Shown here: one piece after another, positions 1 through 7,047 of the stretch
Layout of the letters: each line of letters opens with the position of its first letter
How positions within the stretch are numbered: position 1 is the stretch's first letter
Assembly (NCBI GenBank): GCA_040752295.1
Contig: JBFMFE010000150.1
Span: 1 to 8,897 of the forward strand
DNA: 8,897 nucleotides
From: JBFMFE01 sp040752295
GTDB lineage: Bacteria > UBP15 > UBA6099 > JBFMBQ01
Reading direction: 5' to 3'
The notes under the pieces: model-generated
Database searches by the model: none
What the model was told of the DNA's origin: nothing
Seen by the model: the letters and a program-made list of their open reading frames with translations, nothing else
Program-made: the position numbers and the translations under genes

Positions 1-1242
1 AACGCGCGAGACCACCGTGTACACCGTCCCCTTCCACAGCACGTCGGGGGAACGCAGCGCGTGGTTCCGATCCTCCACTATTTCCCCGCTCGGAAAATAA
101 AGCTCGCTCGGAAGATACGCGCCGTATATTATGTTGGGCATGTCCCGCTCGATGAAAAACGTCTGGTACACTTCCTCCGAGACGAAAATCTCGGAGGGGT
201 CCCTGTAACCTCCGGCGCCTTCGAGCGAAAAATAGTTCGCGCCCTCCGAGCCGGCGATCTTCACACCCTCGATGTCGGTCACTTCCCAGCCCGCGCCGAT
301 GTACCTGTCGAAAACCATCCCCCTGTAATAATTCGCGGACATCGTTTTTACGCGAAACACCGGCTCCTCCGGCATCCTGCCCCGCGCGTTCAGGTCCATT
401 GAGGGAACGAATCCGAAATACGCGTCGCCCGACTGGAGGTACTCCGACGCGGAGGTCGTCTCCGCCCGCCCGTCGGGACCCCGCCGCCCCATCCTGCTCG
501 GCATCCTCGGGTATATCATCTCTCCGCGGAATTCCTCGATAGCGCGCCTGATCCTGCCGGACACCGGAAAACCTTCGAAGGCGTGCGTCTCGAAACGCGG
601 CATCAGAAGAAAGAAAACCGGGAACCCGAGGAACAGGGACAACAGCGTCGCGGCTAAAAGCCCCCACAGCGACGCCGGCTTCCCCACAAGCCTGCCCCCC
701 TCGCTCATCTCCTGAAGGTGATAAATGACAAGCATCACCAGCGCCACGACGATGAAACACACCAAAAAAACGCCGAACATCATCGTCCGGCTGAGCACGC
801 CCCCCACGCACATCATCATGAACGCCGCGAGGATCGAGTATATCAGGTCCTTGCGCCGGGGCAGGTCGAAACTGTGCAGTATCTGAAGGTATATGAGCAT
901 CTCCGTGAGCACCAGTATGTGATCCTCCGACGTGTAAAGCATCCTGTTGATATGAATCGCGCCGATGATCACAACCGCCGCCGTGAGAAAAACCTTCAGC
1001 CACGTGTTTCTGTATCCTCTCCGCAGATAGCTGAAGACGTAACCGGCGGTGACGCCGGCGAAGCCCGCCGCCATGGGAAGGTAAAGTCCGTTGTAATACG
1101 CGGAGACGAAAACGCCGCCCGCCACCGCCGCGAACGTCATGAGCCTGAGCCACACCGAGTGCTCGACGTCGCCGCCGCGGGGGCTGTTAAGAAACCGCCG
1201 CCATCTCGAACCTGCGCCGTACTTCCTCGAGCCGTCAGTCAT
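1..1242 (-). CDS. TgpA-like DUF3488/transglutaminase membrane protein, N-terminal part (partial)
   Basis: This is an integral membrane protein of the TgpA type: a DUF3488 membrane domain followed by an extracytoplasmic transglutaminase-like domain. I translated 414 codons and the frame is still open at the left edge, so the catalytic C-terminal domain lies outside the window. The first ~215 residues contain about six hydrophobic segments (roughly 31-49, 52-72, 81-98, 132-151, 153-174, 191-214). A soluble region follows, with the family signature YYRGMVFDRYIGAGW at residues 305-319. The segment around residues 115-145 (LxxLHSFDLPRRKDLIYS) also fits DUF3488. ATG at 1242 is the only reasonable start, because in-frame stops lie about 12 codons upstream and no other start codon intervenes. 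There is no clear Shine-Dalgarno sequence. In many bacteria such genes sit beside MoxR ATPase and DUF58 genes; none is visible upstream here, where glgC lies 138 bases away on the same strand. The family assignment is fairly sure; the substrate is unknown. Confidence 0.85.
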   Translation of the reverse strand, partial: MTDGSRKYGAGSRWRRFLNSPRGGDVEHSVWLRLMTFAAVAGGVFVSAYYNGLYLPMAAGFAGVTAGYVFSYLRRGYRNTWLKVFLTAAVVIIGAIHINRMLYTSEDHILVLTEMLIYLQILHSFDLPRRKDLIYSILAAFMMMCVGGVLSRTMMFGVFLVCFIVVALVMLVIYHLQEMSEGGRLVGKPASLWGLLAATLLSLFLGFPVFFLLMPRFETHAFEGFPVSGRIRRAIEEFRGEMIYPRMPSRMGRRGPDGRAETTSASEYLQSGDAYFGFVPSMDLNARGRMPEEPVFRVKTMSANYYRGMVFDRYIGAGWEVTDIEGVKIAGSEGANYFSLEGAGGYRDPSEIFVSEEVYQTFFIERDMPNIIYGAYLPSELYFPSGEIVEDRNHALRSPDVLWKGTVYTVVSRV

Positions 1243-1246
1243 TGAA

Positions 1247-1259
1247 GGCGCCCCGCGCC
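1247..1259 (-). other. Small GC hairpin in front of the TgpA-like start codon
   Basis: Read on the minus strand, GGCGC-GGG-GCGCC can form a 5-bp stem with a 3-base loop. It ends four bases before the ATG of the TgpA-like gene, where a ribosome binding site would normally lie. No GGAG-type sequence is visible there. It may hinder initiation or may simply reflect high GC content. A 15-codon open frame (1282 to 1235, minus) overlaps the start in another frame, but nothing supports its being a gene. Confidence 0.3.
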
Positions 1260-1380
1260 GCGGCTCCGGCTGCCTTTATCATCGGTGAGAGCGAAAGAGA
1301 CCGAAACGGGCGGGAAATCCGGAGTCCAGCGTTTGTTCGACGTTCGAAATTCGTTTTTGCCGGGGAGTGCAGTAAAGGGT

Positions 1381-2673
1381 TTACAGCAGCGGCTCAAGCG
1401 GCTTGACGACCTCCCCGTCGTGGACCGCCGTTCTCCCGTTGAAGTCCGACGCCCTCACGTCCGGATAGATGATGCAGTTCCGCCCCACGAACGTGCCCGC
1501 CGGCACCTCGGCTTCCATTCCTATGAGGGTGACGCCCGACCGCAGCAGGCTCGGATGATCCCCGTTCGGAACGCCCGCCCCCTCGCCGCCTATCCTGCTG
1601 CCGGAGCCTATGTTCGGTTCCGTTCCTATGTGAGTGGTCCTGGACACAGTGTCGAGAATGGAACGTCTTATCACCGTGTTTTCGCCAATGTAGTTGTTGG
1701 GCATGATCAGCGAATCGTAAACCTCCGCTCCCTTGTCAATCCTCACGTGCGGAAAGACGATGGAGCGCTCCACGTGACCGTCCACGAGGCAGCCCTGCGA
1801 TATTATCGAATTCTTCACGGAGCCGTGCTCGCATATCTTCGCGGGCGGCTCGAACCGTGTTCTCGACCGGACGGGGTTCCTGACGTCGTAAAGGTTCAGT
1901 TCCGGCATGATCTTTATGAGTTCGAGGTTCGCCTCGAAATACGCGTCAATCGTGCCGACGTCGCGCCAGTATCCGTCGAACCTGTACGCGTAGACCGCGT
2001 CGTCCTTCTCGAGCATCCGCGGAATAAGCCCGTACGTGAAACTGATCGGGCTTACCAGCTTCGCCTCCTCGCTTATGCGCCGAACGAGGACGTCTATGTT
2101 GAAGAGATAGATGCCCATCGAAGCGAAACGGGTCTCCACGGGGTCTATCGGCTTCTCGACGTAGTGCGAAAGCCTGCCGTCGCCGCCGACATCCATCATG
2201 CCGAACCTGTGGGTCATCTTCTCGGGCACCATCGTTCCGGCGATGGTCATGTCGGCGTTCTTCTCGTCGTGAAACTCTATGATCCGCCGGTAATCAATGA
2301 TGGAAACGTAATCGCCGGGGACGATCAGGACGTGGCTCGGGTTCTTGTCGAGGATGTAGTCCAGCCGCTTGAGGACGGCGTCCGCCGGACTCAAATACCT
2401 GTCCTCCGCCTTGTGGGGGAACAGAAGGTCCACGCGGCAGAAATCCCTGTCCATCCGCCAGGCGAAGCCGAGGTGCTTCAACAGCGAGTCCGGCTCGTAC
2501 TGGCACAGTATGCCCATGTCGTGTATATCCGAGTTCAGTATGTTACTCAGGACGAAATCAATGATCCGGTACTTGCCGCCGAACAGCACCACCGGCTTCG
2601 CCCTTCGCTGGGTCAGCGTGAGAAGCCTTTTTCCCTCGCCGCCCGCAAGCACGACCGCAAGCGTTTTTTTCAT
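1381..2673 (-). CDS. glgC: GlgC-family glucose-1-phosphate adenylyltransferase (ADP-glucose pyrophosphorylase)
   Basis: The predicted enzyme makes ADP-glucose from ATP and glucose 1-phosphate, the committing step of bacterial glycogen synthesis, in the cytoplasm. It has 430 residues, the usual length. The N-terminal nucleotidyltransferase domain has the nucleotide-binding loop AGGEGKRL (10-17), RAKP (24-27) and GGKYRIIDF (32-40). It also has a GD pair at 120-121 (metal/catalytic Asp), EKP (163-165, sugar-phosphate Lys) and YWRDVGT (235-241). A left-handed beta-helix follows from about residue 290 to the end, with RSGVTLIG-type repeats. Two motifs are unusual: the family's GTADA is SPADA at 95-99, and the usual GDH is GDY at 120-122. 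It could therefore be a paralogue with altered substrate or regulation rather than the main GlgC. The ATG is preceded by GGGGAG with 9-base spacing. No other glycogen gene is in the window. Confidence 0.88.
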   Translation of the reverse strand: MKKTLAVVLAGGEGKRLLTLTQRRAKPVVLFGGKYRIIDFVLSNILNSDIHDMGILCQYEPDSLLKHLGFAWRMDRDFCRVDLLFPHKAEDRYLSPADAVLKRLDYILDKNPSHVLIVPGDYVSIIDYRRIIEFHDEKNADMTIAGTMVPEKMTHRFGMMDVGGDGRLSHYVEKPIDPVETRFASMGIYLFNIDVLVRRISEEAKLVSPISFTYGLIPRMLEKDDAVYAYRFDGYWRDVGTIDAYFEANLELIKIMPELNLYDVRNPVRSRTRFEPPAKICEHGSVKNSIISQGCLVDGHVERSIVFPHVRIDKGAEVYDSLIMPNNYIGENTVIRRSILDTVSRTTHIGTEPNIGSGSRIGGEGAGVPNGDHPSLLRSGVTLIGMEAEVPAGTFVGRNCIIYPDVRASDFNGRTAVHDGEVVKPLEPLL

Positions 2674-2685
2674 ACCGCTGATCTC

Positions 2686-2691
2686 CCCGTT
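2686..2691 (-). promoter_or_regulatory. Ribosome binding site of glgC
   Basis: Minus-strand GGGGAGATCAGCGGT directly precedes the ATG at 2673. The purine-rich core complements the 16S anti-SD at normal distance and supports this start. Confidence 0.6.
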
Positions 2692-2743
2692 ATCCTTCGC
2701 TCAGGACCCCGTTCTTTTTTCCGCTCCCGCGCGACGATTTACA

Positions 2744-2751
2744 ATTATAAT
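2744..2751. promoter_or_regulatory. Palindromic -10-like box in the divergent glgC / EamA promoter region
   Basis: ATTATAAT is a perfect palindrome, so TATAAT occurs on the plus strand at 2746-2751 and on the minus strand at 2749-2744. It is an AT island in the otherwise GC-rich 84-base gap between the two divergent genes. On the plus strand, a start site about 7 bases downstream would fall at the ATG (2758), giving a leaderless mRNA; that fits the absence of a Shine-Dalgarno there. On the minus strand it would give a leader of about 60 bases for glgC. No convincing TTGACA box is seen at 17-base spacing on either strand, so this is inference. Confidence 0.4.
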
Positions 2752-2757
2752 CATCCC

Positions 2758-3774
2758 ATGTCCATTTTTACAGTGCCGGCGCCCTCTTTCTTCGGCGCGT
2801 CCCCCAGAGGGGAAGCGAGCGCGACCGGCGGCTCACCCGCGCAGACCGCCGGTCCCCGCTCTCCGGGAGCGCGGCGCCGGCTGAAAGGACTCACGCAGCA
2901 CCCGCTGTACGGGTTCGTTCTCCTTTTCCTTTCCGCGTTCATCTTCAGCGTCATGATCGCCGCCGTGAAGCTCGCGACGCCGCACGTTCCGGTCGGTCAG
3001 CTTGTGTTCTGCCGTTTCTTTCTGGGTTTCGCCGCGCTTAGTGCGGTGCGCTCCGCGGGGCTGGTGGCGTTCGCCCCCGTCAACCGCGGCGGGCTGCTCC
3101 TGCGCGGGCTTTTCGGCGGTGTCGCCGTCCTGTGCTACTTCGTCGCAGTGTACGGCGGGACCATCACCAACGCCGCCGTTCTCAACTCCACGTATCCCAT
3201 GTTCGTCGCCATGTTTTCCGCCGTCTACATAGGGGAGAGGGTGCGCGGGCGGCTCATCCTGCCGCTTGCGGCGGCGTTTCTCGGCGTGGTTCTCATCATC
3301 AGCCCTGCCGGGGATACCCCCCGGCTCTCCGATCTCGCCGGGCTTGTCTCCGGCGTGTGCGCCGGTCTCGCCATACTGACCGTGCGCCGCCTCAGGAAAA
3401 CGGATTCGGTGTGGACGATAGTGTACTACTTCAATATCGTCGGCAGCGCGCTGACGGCGCCCCTGCTGGTCGCGGATGCCGCGCTCCCGTCCGCGAAAGG
3501 CGCCATGTTCGCGGTCCTCGTTTCGCTCCTCGCCAACCTCGCGCAGTTCCTTCTCACCACCGCCTACCGCCACACGCGCGCCGCGGAGGGGAGCGTCGTC
3601 ACCCTCACCACCCCCGTCTTCTCCGCCGCATGGGGGGTGCTGCTGTTTGGAGAACCGCTCGGCGCCGCGAAAGCGCTCGGCGGCGCGCTCGTGCTCGGAA
3701 CCGGCTTCTTCCTCTCAGCCTCGTCTCGAGAAAATTCCCGAAGCCGGAAGGAATCCCGCCGGCGCCGGGCATAA
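2758..3774 (+). CDS. EamA/DMT-family transporter
   Basis: This is an inner-membrane drug/metabolite transporter superfamily protein, probably a small-molecule exporter. It has 338 residues: two EamA repeats (about 51-186 and 196-322) with some ten hydrophobic helices. The start of repeat 1 (GQLVFCRFFLGFAAL) and the end of repeat 2 (EGSVVTLTTPVFSAAWGVLLFGE, positions split here by the motif EGSVVTLTTP) are typical of the family. An additional ~48-residue Pro/Ser/Gly/Arg-rich hydrophilic N-terminus precedes the first helix and makes the protein longer than the usual ~300. The frame is open far upstream, but only as a shadow of glgC. ATG 2758 is chosen because it follows the intergenic region and a TATAAT box; it has no Shine-Dalgarno. 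A later start cannot be excluded. The C-terminus is an Arg/Ser-rich tail. The cupin gene starts 28 bases later and may share the transcript. The substrate cannot be told from sequence. Confidence 0.88.
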   Translation: MSIFTVPAPSFFGASPRGEASATGGSPAQTAGPRSPGARRRLKGLTQHPLYGFVLLFLSAFIFSVMIAAVKLATPHVPVGQLVFCRFFLGFAALSAVRSAGLVAFAPVNRGGLLLRGLFGGVAVLCYFVAVYGGTITNAAVLNSTYPMFVAMFSAVYIGERVRGRLILPLAAAFLGVVLIISPAGDTPRLSDLAGLVSGVCAGLAILTVRRLRKTDSVWTIVYYFNIVGSALTAPLLVADAALPSAKGAMFAVLVSLLANLAQFLLTTAYRHTRAAEGSVVTLTTPVFSAAWGVLLFGEPLGAAKALGGALVLGTGFFLSASSRENSRSRKESRRRRA

Positions 3775-3789
3775 ATTCAAACCGCCGGA

Positions 3790-3795
3790 AAGGAG
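3790..3795 (+). promoter_or_regulatory. Ribosome binding site of the cupin gene
   Basis: AAGGAG lies 7 bases before ATG 3803. It is a strong Shine-Dalgarno and fixes the cupin start, although the frame is open much further upstream. Confidence 0.8.
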
Positions 3796-3802
3796 AAACG
3801 GC

Positions 3803-4240
3803 ATGACGGCTGGTAAATACGAACACCTAATCGTGAGGCGCCCCGTCCCTGTCTCAAGCCTCCCGCACCACGAAAACATGCCCTCCGTCCAGTACCCGGT
3901 CCTGATGTCCAAATCCCTTGTTCCCGAAGCGGACGTGTGGGCGACCATGCTCTTCGCGAGCAGCATTCCCGACATCCTCGCCGAGAACATTCAGAGCTTC
4001 GGAAGGGCTGCGCCCCACAAACACACCGCGCCGGAAATCTACATCCTCGTCGGCGACGATGACGCCATCGCCGCCGAGATCACCCTCGGCGGCGAAAAAT
4101 ACGAGGTGTCCTCGCCCTGCTGCGTTTACATCCCCGCGGGACTCCCGCACAGCATACGCCCCATCCGCGCCCGCGCCGGCAAAGCGGCGGGCTTCATCCC
4201 GGTCGTCCTGTCCGGCGAATACGTCACCGAAGACGCGTGA
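3803..4240 (+). CDS. Small single-domain cupin protein
   Basis: This is a 145-residue protein with one cupin beta-barrel. Motif 1 has His72, His74 and Glu78 (PHKHTAPEIYILVG) and motif 2 has PAGLPH (111-116), which supplies the fourth ligand, His116. All four expected metal ligands are therefore present, and it should bind a divalent metal. Cupins this small can be isomerases, dioxygenases, sugar-binding or sensor proteins; the exact activity cannot be assigned. A ~65-residue N-terminal part without recognised motifs precedes the barrel. The gene follows the EamA transporter by 28 bases with its own strong Shine-Dalgarno, so the two are probably co-transcribed, and the cupin might act on or sense the transported compound (inference). 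It ends 12 bases before the convergent HAD gene, with no terminator visible between them. Confidence 0.82.
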   Translation: MTAGKYEHLIVRRPVPVSSLPHHENMPSVQYPVLMSKSLVPEADVWATMLFASSIPDILAENIQSFGRAAPHKHTAPEIYILVGDDDAIAAEITLGGEKYEVSSPCCVYIPAGLPHSIRPIRARAGKAAGFIPVVLSGEYVTEDA

Positions 4241-4252
4241 GCCGCGCCGCTC

Positions 4253-4990
4253 TCAGTCTTTCAAAACGAGTATCTTCCCGAGTTCCGAGAATGAGCCTAT
4301 CCGCACTCCGTCCCCGCCGGGATAACGTCCGTCTCGATCTATGAGCACAGGCGTCAGCCCCGCCGAAACGGCGCCCTCCACGTCGTCCACGGGATTATCG
4401 CCCACCAGCGCCGCCTCGGACGGACCAACGCCCGCTCTCTCCAGCGCAAGTTCGAAAATCCCCCGCTCCGGCTTCTGAAACCCGACCGCCGCCGAGATCA
4501 CGACCGGCGAAAAGTAGTGGTGAACGCCCAGGAAACGGAGAACGTCGTCCAGCATGGTGCAGAAGTTGGAAACCACCCCCATCCTGATGCCCGCGCGGCG
4601 AAGGGATTCGAGCGTGTCGGGCACGTCCGGAAAAAGCTCAAACGCGTCTTCCCTCCTGAAGTTATGATATACCTCCGACGCCACCGCCCTTCGCTCGCCC
4701 GCGAAATCGAGCCGTTCGAGCAGGCGCTCGTACACGTCCGTCCAGAACTCCTCGTCCGCCTCGTCCGACACCGCGTACCTTCGACCCGAATATATCCGAT
4801 CAATCGCGTATCTCAGCACGTCGGGCGTTGCTTTTTTCAGCGCTTCCGGGGCGACGCTGAAACCGTTGCGGTTCAGAACCATCCCTATCCGCGCTTCGTA
4901 CGACGGCGAGGGATGAAAAAGCGTGTTTCCCGCGTCCATGAAGACGATCCTGCATGGTATCGTGGGCGAAACGTTCGAACTCATCGTCAC
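4253..4990 (-). CDS. HAD-superfamily subfamily IA hydrolase
   Basis: This is a cytoplasmic HAD-type phosphatase-like enzyme of up to 245 residues. Motif I is FMDAGNTLF, with nucleophile Asp19. Motif II is VVSN, with Ser141. Motif III Lys173 lies in FQKP, and motif IV is GDNPVDD (197-203). A helical cap occupies the stretch between motifs I and II, as in subfamily IA. The residue two after the nucleophile is Gly21 rather than the usual general acid Asp, a pattern known in the REG-2/HDHD3-like branch. The physiological substrate is unknown. The longest start is GTG 4990; an ATG two codons later (4984) is equally possible, and neither has a clear Shine-Dalgarno. The gene starts 20 bases after the Nudix stop on the same strand, which suggests an operon and perhaps a shared nucleotide or sugar-phosphate clean-up role (inference). 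Confidence 0.86.
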   Translation of the reverse strand: MTMSSNVSPTIPCRIVFMDAGNTLFHPSPSYEARIGMVLNRNGFSVAPEALKKATPDVLRYAIDRIYSGRRYAVSDEADEEFWTDVYERLLERLDFAGERRAVASEVYHNFRREDAFELFPDVPDTLESLRRAGIRMGVVSNFCTMLDDVLRFLGVHHYFSPVVISAAVGFQKPERGIFELALERAGVGPSEAALVGDNPVDDVEGAVSAGLTPVLIDRDGRYPGGDGVRIGSFSELGKILVLKD

Positions 4991-5010
4991 CGTCGGAACA
5001 AGACCGCCGC

Positions 5011-5436
5011 TCAGCCGTCGAGAAGCCCGTGCCGCCTCGCGAGCGGAAAAGCCTTCTTCAGAATCGCCTCGTGGTCGAAGGCAAGCGGGGGAAGCGACCC
5101 CTGTGAAAAAAGCGCCGCGTCCAGAGCGTCGTCCGCGCCCCGGAGCACGCCCGACTCCGGCGCCGCCAGAAAAGCGATCGAAACCGCGTGACCGCGCGGG
5201 TCGCGCCGGGGGTCTGAAAAAACGCCCACAAGGTCAACGATCCTCACACGCAGCGACGTTTCCTCGAGCGCCTCCCTCGCCGCCGCGTCCTCGACCGTCT
5301 CGCCGACGTCAACGAAGCCCCCGGGGAGCGCGCGCATCCCCTCGAACGGAGGCTTCCCGCGCGTGACCAGAACAACCTTCCCTTCGACCACGATAACCAC
5401 GTCAACGGTGAGGAGAGGACATTTCGGAAGCGCCAA
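5011..5436 (-). CDS. Nudix hydrolase, ADP-ribose pyrophosphatase-like
   Basis: This 141-residue protein has a Nudix box at residues 40-62: Gly40, Glu46, Arg54-Glu55 and Glu58-Glu59, the residues that bind the catalytic metal. The usual Gly near the end of the box is Ser61 (EETSL rather than EETGL). The PLLTVDVVIVV start and the DPRRDPRGHAVSIAFLA segment (about 75-91) resemble small ADP-ribose pyrophosphatases, which split ADP-ribose into AMP and ribose 5-phosphate. That substrate is inferred from similarity. The start is a TTG codon at 5436, preceded by AAGGGGA at a suitable distance. An ATG further upstream is in another frame and soon stops. The gene is divergent from the glycosidase gene and is followed closely by the HAD gene. 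Confidence 0.88.
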   Translation of the reverse strand: MALPKCPLLTVDVVIVVEGKVVLVTRGKPPFEGMRALPGGFVDVGETVEDAAAREALEETSLRVRIVDLVGVFSDPRRDPRGHAVSIAFLAAPESGVLRGADDALDAALFSQGSLPPLAFDHEAILKKAFPLARRHGLLDG

Positions 5437-5458
5437 TTCCCGATCCCCTTTCCATCAA

Positions 5459-5464
5459 TATAAT
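5459..5464 (+). promoter_or_regulatory. TATAAT -10-like box before the phosphodiester glycosidase gene
   Basis: A perfect TATAAT lies in an AT-rich patch 15 bases before ATG 5480. The opposite strand reads TATATT and could serve the Nudix gene. No good -35 match is seen at standard spacing, so this is a tentative promoter. Confidence 0.4.
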
Positions 5465-5479
5465 AAATCGGTTGGAATT

Positions 5480-6604
5480 ATGAGGCGGGTCATGGTCTTT
5501 TGCAACAAAGTCGTGTTCGGCGCGGTGGTTCTGTGCCTGTCCGCCCGCGCGGCTGCGGGCGCGACCCTCCACGTCACCGACGCGTGGGAAAAACAGATTC
5601 ATCCCGGCGTCACCTACAGGCACTACAAGGGATACATTGACTCGTTTCCCGTGCACGTGTACGCCGTCGAAATCCACCTCAACGGCGACGCCGTGCGCAT
5701 CCGTCCCGCCCTGGCGAACGACACCATCGGCAGTCTGGAAACGGTGCCGTCCATGGCGAAAAGGTACGACGCGCTTGCGGCGGTCAACGGCTCGTTCTTC
5801 AACAGGAAGGAGGAATCACCCTATCCCGTGGGCTTCCTGATGATGGACGGAAACCCCGTCTTCTTCTCGCACAGGAACCGCAGCGCCTTCGGCGTCACCC
5901 GCGCCGGCGACGTCGTCTTCGGCTACCCGCGCGCACGGGGGATAGTTTACGTGGAGGACAGCGGGAGATACTTCCAGGTGTGGAGCATGAACAACCCGCG
6001 GCGGGAGAACGAGGTCGTGGTGTACACGCCCGAACACGGAGACAGGACAAGGACGAACGAATACGGCAGGGAGGTCGTCGTCGAGAAAAACAAAGTTAAA
6101 GAGCTGCGTGCCGGCAACTCCCCCCTGCCGCACGACGGCTACGTGATCTCGATGCACGGCAAGTCGAGGGAATACGTGAACCTTTTCCGCGAAGGAGCAA
6201 ACCTCAGGCTCTACTTCGTCGTGGACGATGAATGGGTGGCGGTGGAAAACGCCGTCACGGGCGGACCCCTCCTTCTCAAGGACGGGAACCTCGCCGTCGG
6301 TTCCGTGTACACCGAGGAATTGAAGAACGGCTACAGAAGCCGGATACCCCAGACCGCGGTGGCGAGCGCCGGACGCGGACACCTGCTCCTCGTCGTCGTG
6401 GACGGCAGAAACAAAAGGCACAGTATAGGACTGACGTACACGGAACTCGCGGAGTTCCTCATGCGGACCGGCGCCGTGAACGCGGTGGGAATGGACGGCG
6501 GCGGCTCCAGCACAATGGTGATAAACGGCGAGGTGGTGAACAAGCCGTCGGACGGAAAACCGAGAAGGGTGAACAACGCAATACTCGTGTTGAAAAAACC
6601 GTGA
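5480..6604 (+). CDS. Secreted phosphodiester glycosidase family protein (NAGPA domain, PF09992)
   Basis: This 374-residue protein has an N-terminal signal peptide: Arg at 2-3, a hydrophobic core at about 10-20, and a cleavage region around ARAAAGA (22-28). The mature protein therefore acts outside the cytoplasm. The rest is a NAGPA-type domain. It contains NGSFFN (103-108), FGVTRAGDVVFG (about 137-148), MDGGGSSTM (338-346) and the C-terminal NGEVVNKPSDGKPRRVNNAI segment, all hallmarks of the family. The mammalian member uncovers mannose 6-phosphate by removing GlcNAc from a phosphodiester. Bacterial members probably act on phosphodiester-linked sugars of envelope polymers or exopolysaccharide, but this is inferred. 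An alternative ATG at 5492 (residue 5) has a better ribosome binding site (GAGG, 6-base spacing) than the first ATG. The domain looks complete. A 113-base gap separates it from the DUF3467 gene. Confidence 0.88.
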   Translation: MRRVMVFCNKVVFGAVVLCLSARAAAGATLHVTDAWEKQIHPGVTYRHYKGYIDSFPVHVYAVEIHLNGDAVRIRPALANDTIGSLETVPSMAKRYDALAAVNGSFFNRKEESPYPVGFLMMDGNPVFFSHRNRSAFGVTRAGDVVFGYPRARGIVYVEDSGRYFQVWSMNNPRRENEVVVYTPEHGDRTRTNEYGREVVVEKNKVKELRAGNSPLPHDGYVISMHGKSREYVNLFREGANLRLYFVVDDEWVAVENAVTGGPLLLKDGNLAVGSVYTEELKNGYRSRIPQTAVASAGRGHLLLVVVDGRNKRHSIGLTYTELAEFLMRTGAVNAVGMDGGGSSTMVINGEVVNKPSDGKPRRVNNAILVLKKP

Positions 6605-6669
6605 CCGTGAAGCAGAATTACGAAACGCCGTACCGTGAGGAAGGGGGGCGTTCCGTCCGGAAGCCATCC

Positions 6670-6686
6670 GCGCCCCTCAGGGGCGC
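6670..6686 (+). other. Perfect hairpin between glycosidase and DUF3467 genes
   Basis: GCGCCCC-TCA-GGGGCGC makes a 7-bp GC stem with a 3-base loop, 66 bases after the glycosidase stop. No T-run follows, so it is not a standard intrinsic terminator. It may be an attenuator-like or mRNA-protecting structure ahead of the DUF3467 gene. Confidence 0.4.
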
Positions 6687-6704
6687 AGAGCGTGTGAAAA
6701 TACC

Positions 6705-6711
6705 GGGAGGT
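6705..6711 (+). promoter_or_regulatory. Ribosome binding site of the DUF3467 gene
   Basis: GGGAGGT lies 6 bases before ATG 6718, a strong Shine-Dalgarno. Confidence 0.75.
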
Positions 6712-6717
6712 TCCTGA

Positions 6718-7020
6718 ATGACTGAAGAAAAATGGATCGAGAAATTCAACGTGGAGATCGAGGACTCGGCGAAGCGCGGCGAATACACCAACTTCGTCAG
6801 AATTCAGCACTCCCCGCTCGATTTCCGACTCGACCTCGCGCGGGTGGTCCAGGAGGACAGGGCGATCTACGTGCATTCGAGAGTGTTCATGAGCCCGCAG
6901 CACGCAAAGCTCTTCCTCCAGGCGCTCCAGGACAACGTCGCCAAATACGAGAAGCAGTTCGGGGCGATCGCCGTGGGAACCGAAAGACTGTTCGAAGCGC
7001 CGTCGAAGCAAAAACATTGA
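6718..7020 (+). CDS. DUF3467 domain protein
   Basis: This is a 100-residue soluble protein that matches DUF3467 (PF11950) over nearly its whole length. The segment GEYTNFVRIQHSPLDFRLD (21-39) and the segment SRVFMSPQHAKLFLQAL (54-70) are the two conserved blocks, followed by Asn73, Tyr77-Glu78 and a Phe-Gly pair. The family is widespread in bacteria, often as a lone small gene, and has no established function. The start is firm because of the strong Shine-Dalgarno. The gene lies between the secreted glycosidase and the DNA glycosylase, with gaps of 113 and about 139 bases, so no functional partner is obvious. Confidence 0.87.
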   Translation: MTEEKWIEKFNVEIEDSAKRGEYTNFVRIQHSPLDFRLDLARVVQEDRAIYVHSRVFMSPQHAKLFLQALQDNVAKYEKQFGAIAVGTERLFEAPSKQKH

Positions 7021-7023
7021 AAC

Positions 7024-7047
7024 CCCGGGCGCTGAAACGGCGCCGGG
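7024..7047 (+). other. GC-rich hairpin after the DUF3467 gene
   Basis: The arm at 7024-7034 (CCCGGGCGCTG) pairs with 7038-7047 (CGGCGCCGGG), with one bulged G, one G-T wobble and an AAA loop. Seven A residues follow instead of T residues, so it does not fit an intrinsic terminator for plus-strand transcription. It starts four bases after the DUF3467 stop and may mark the 3' end of that mRNA. Confidence 0.4.

Noticed and set aside
61..1245. Plus-strand open frames at 61-402 and 718-1245
   Set aside because: They are antisense to the TgpA-like gene, His/Arg/Pro-rich and without recognisable domains.
1285..2757. Long open plus-strand extension upstream of the transporter (over 490 codons)
   Set aside because: It lies antisense to glgC, encodes an Arg/His/Val-rich composition with no family similarity, and exists because the opposite strand is GC-rich coding sequence. 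The transporter begins at 2758.
5816..7017. Minus-strand open frames antisense to the glycosidase and DUF3467 genes
   Set aside because: They are shadows of well-supported plus-strand genes, with biased composition and no motifs.
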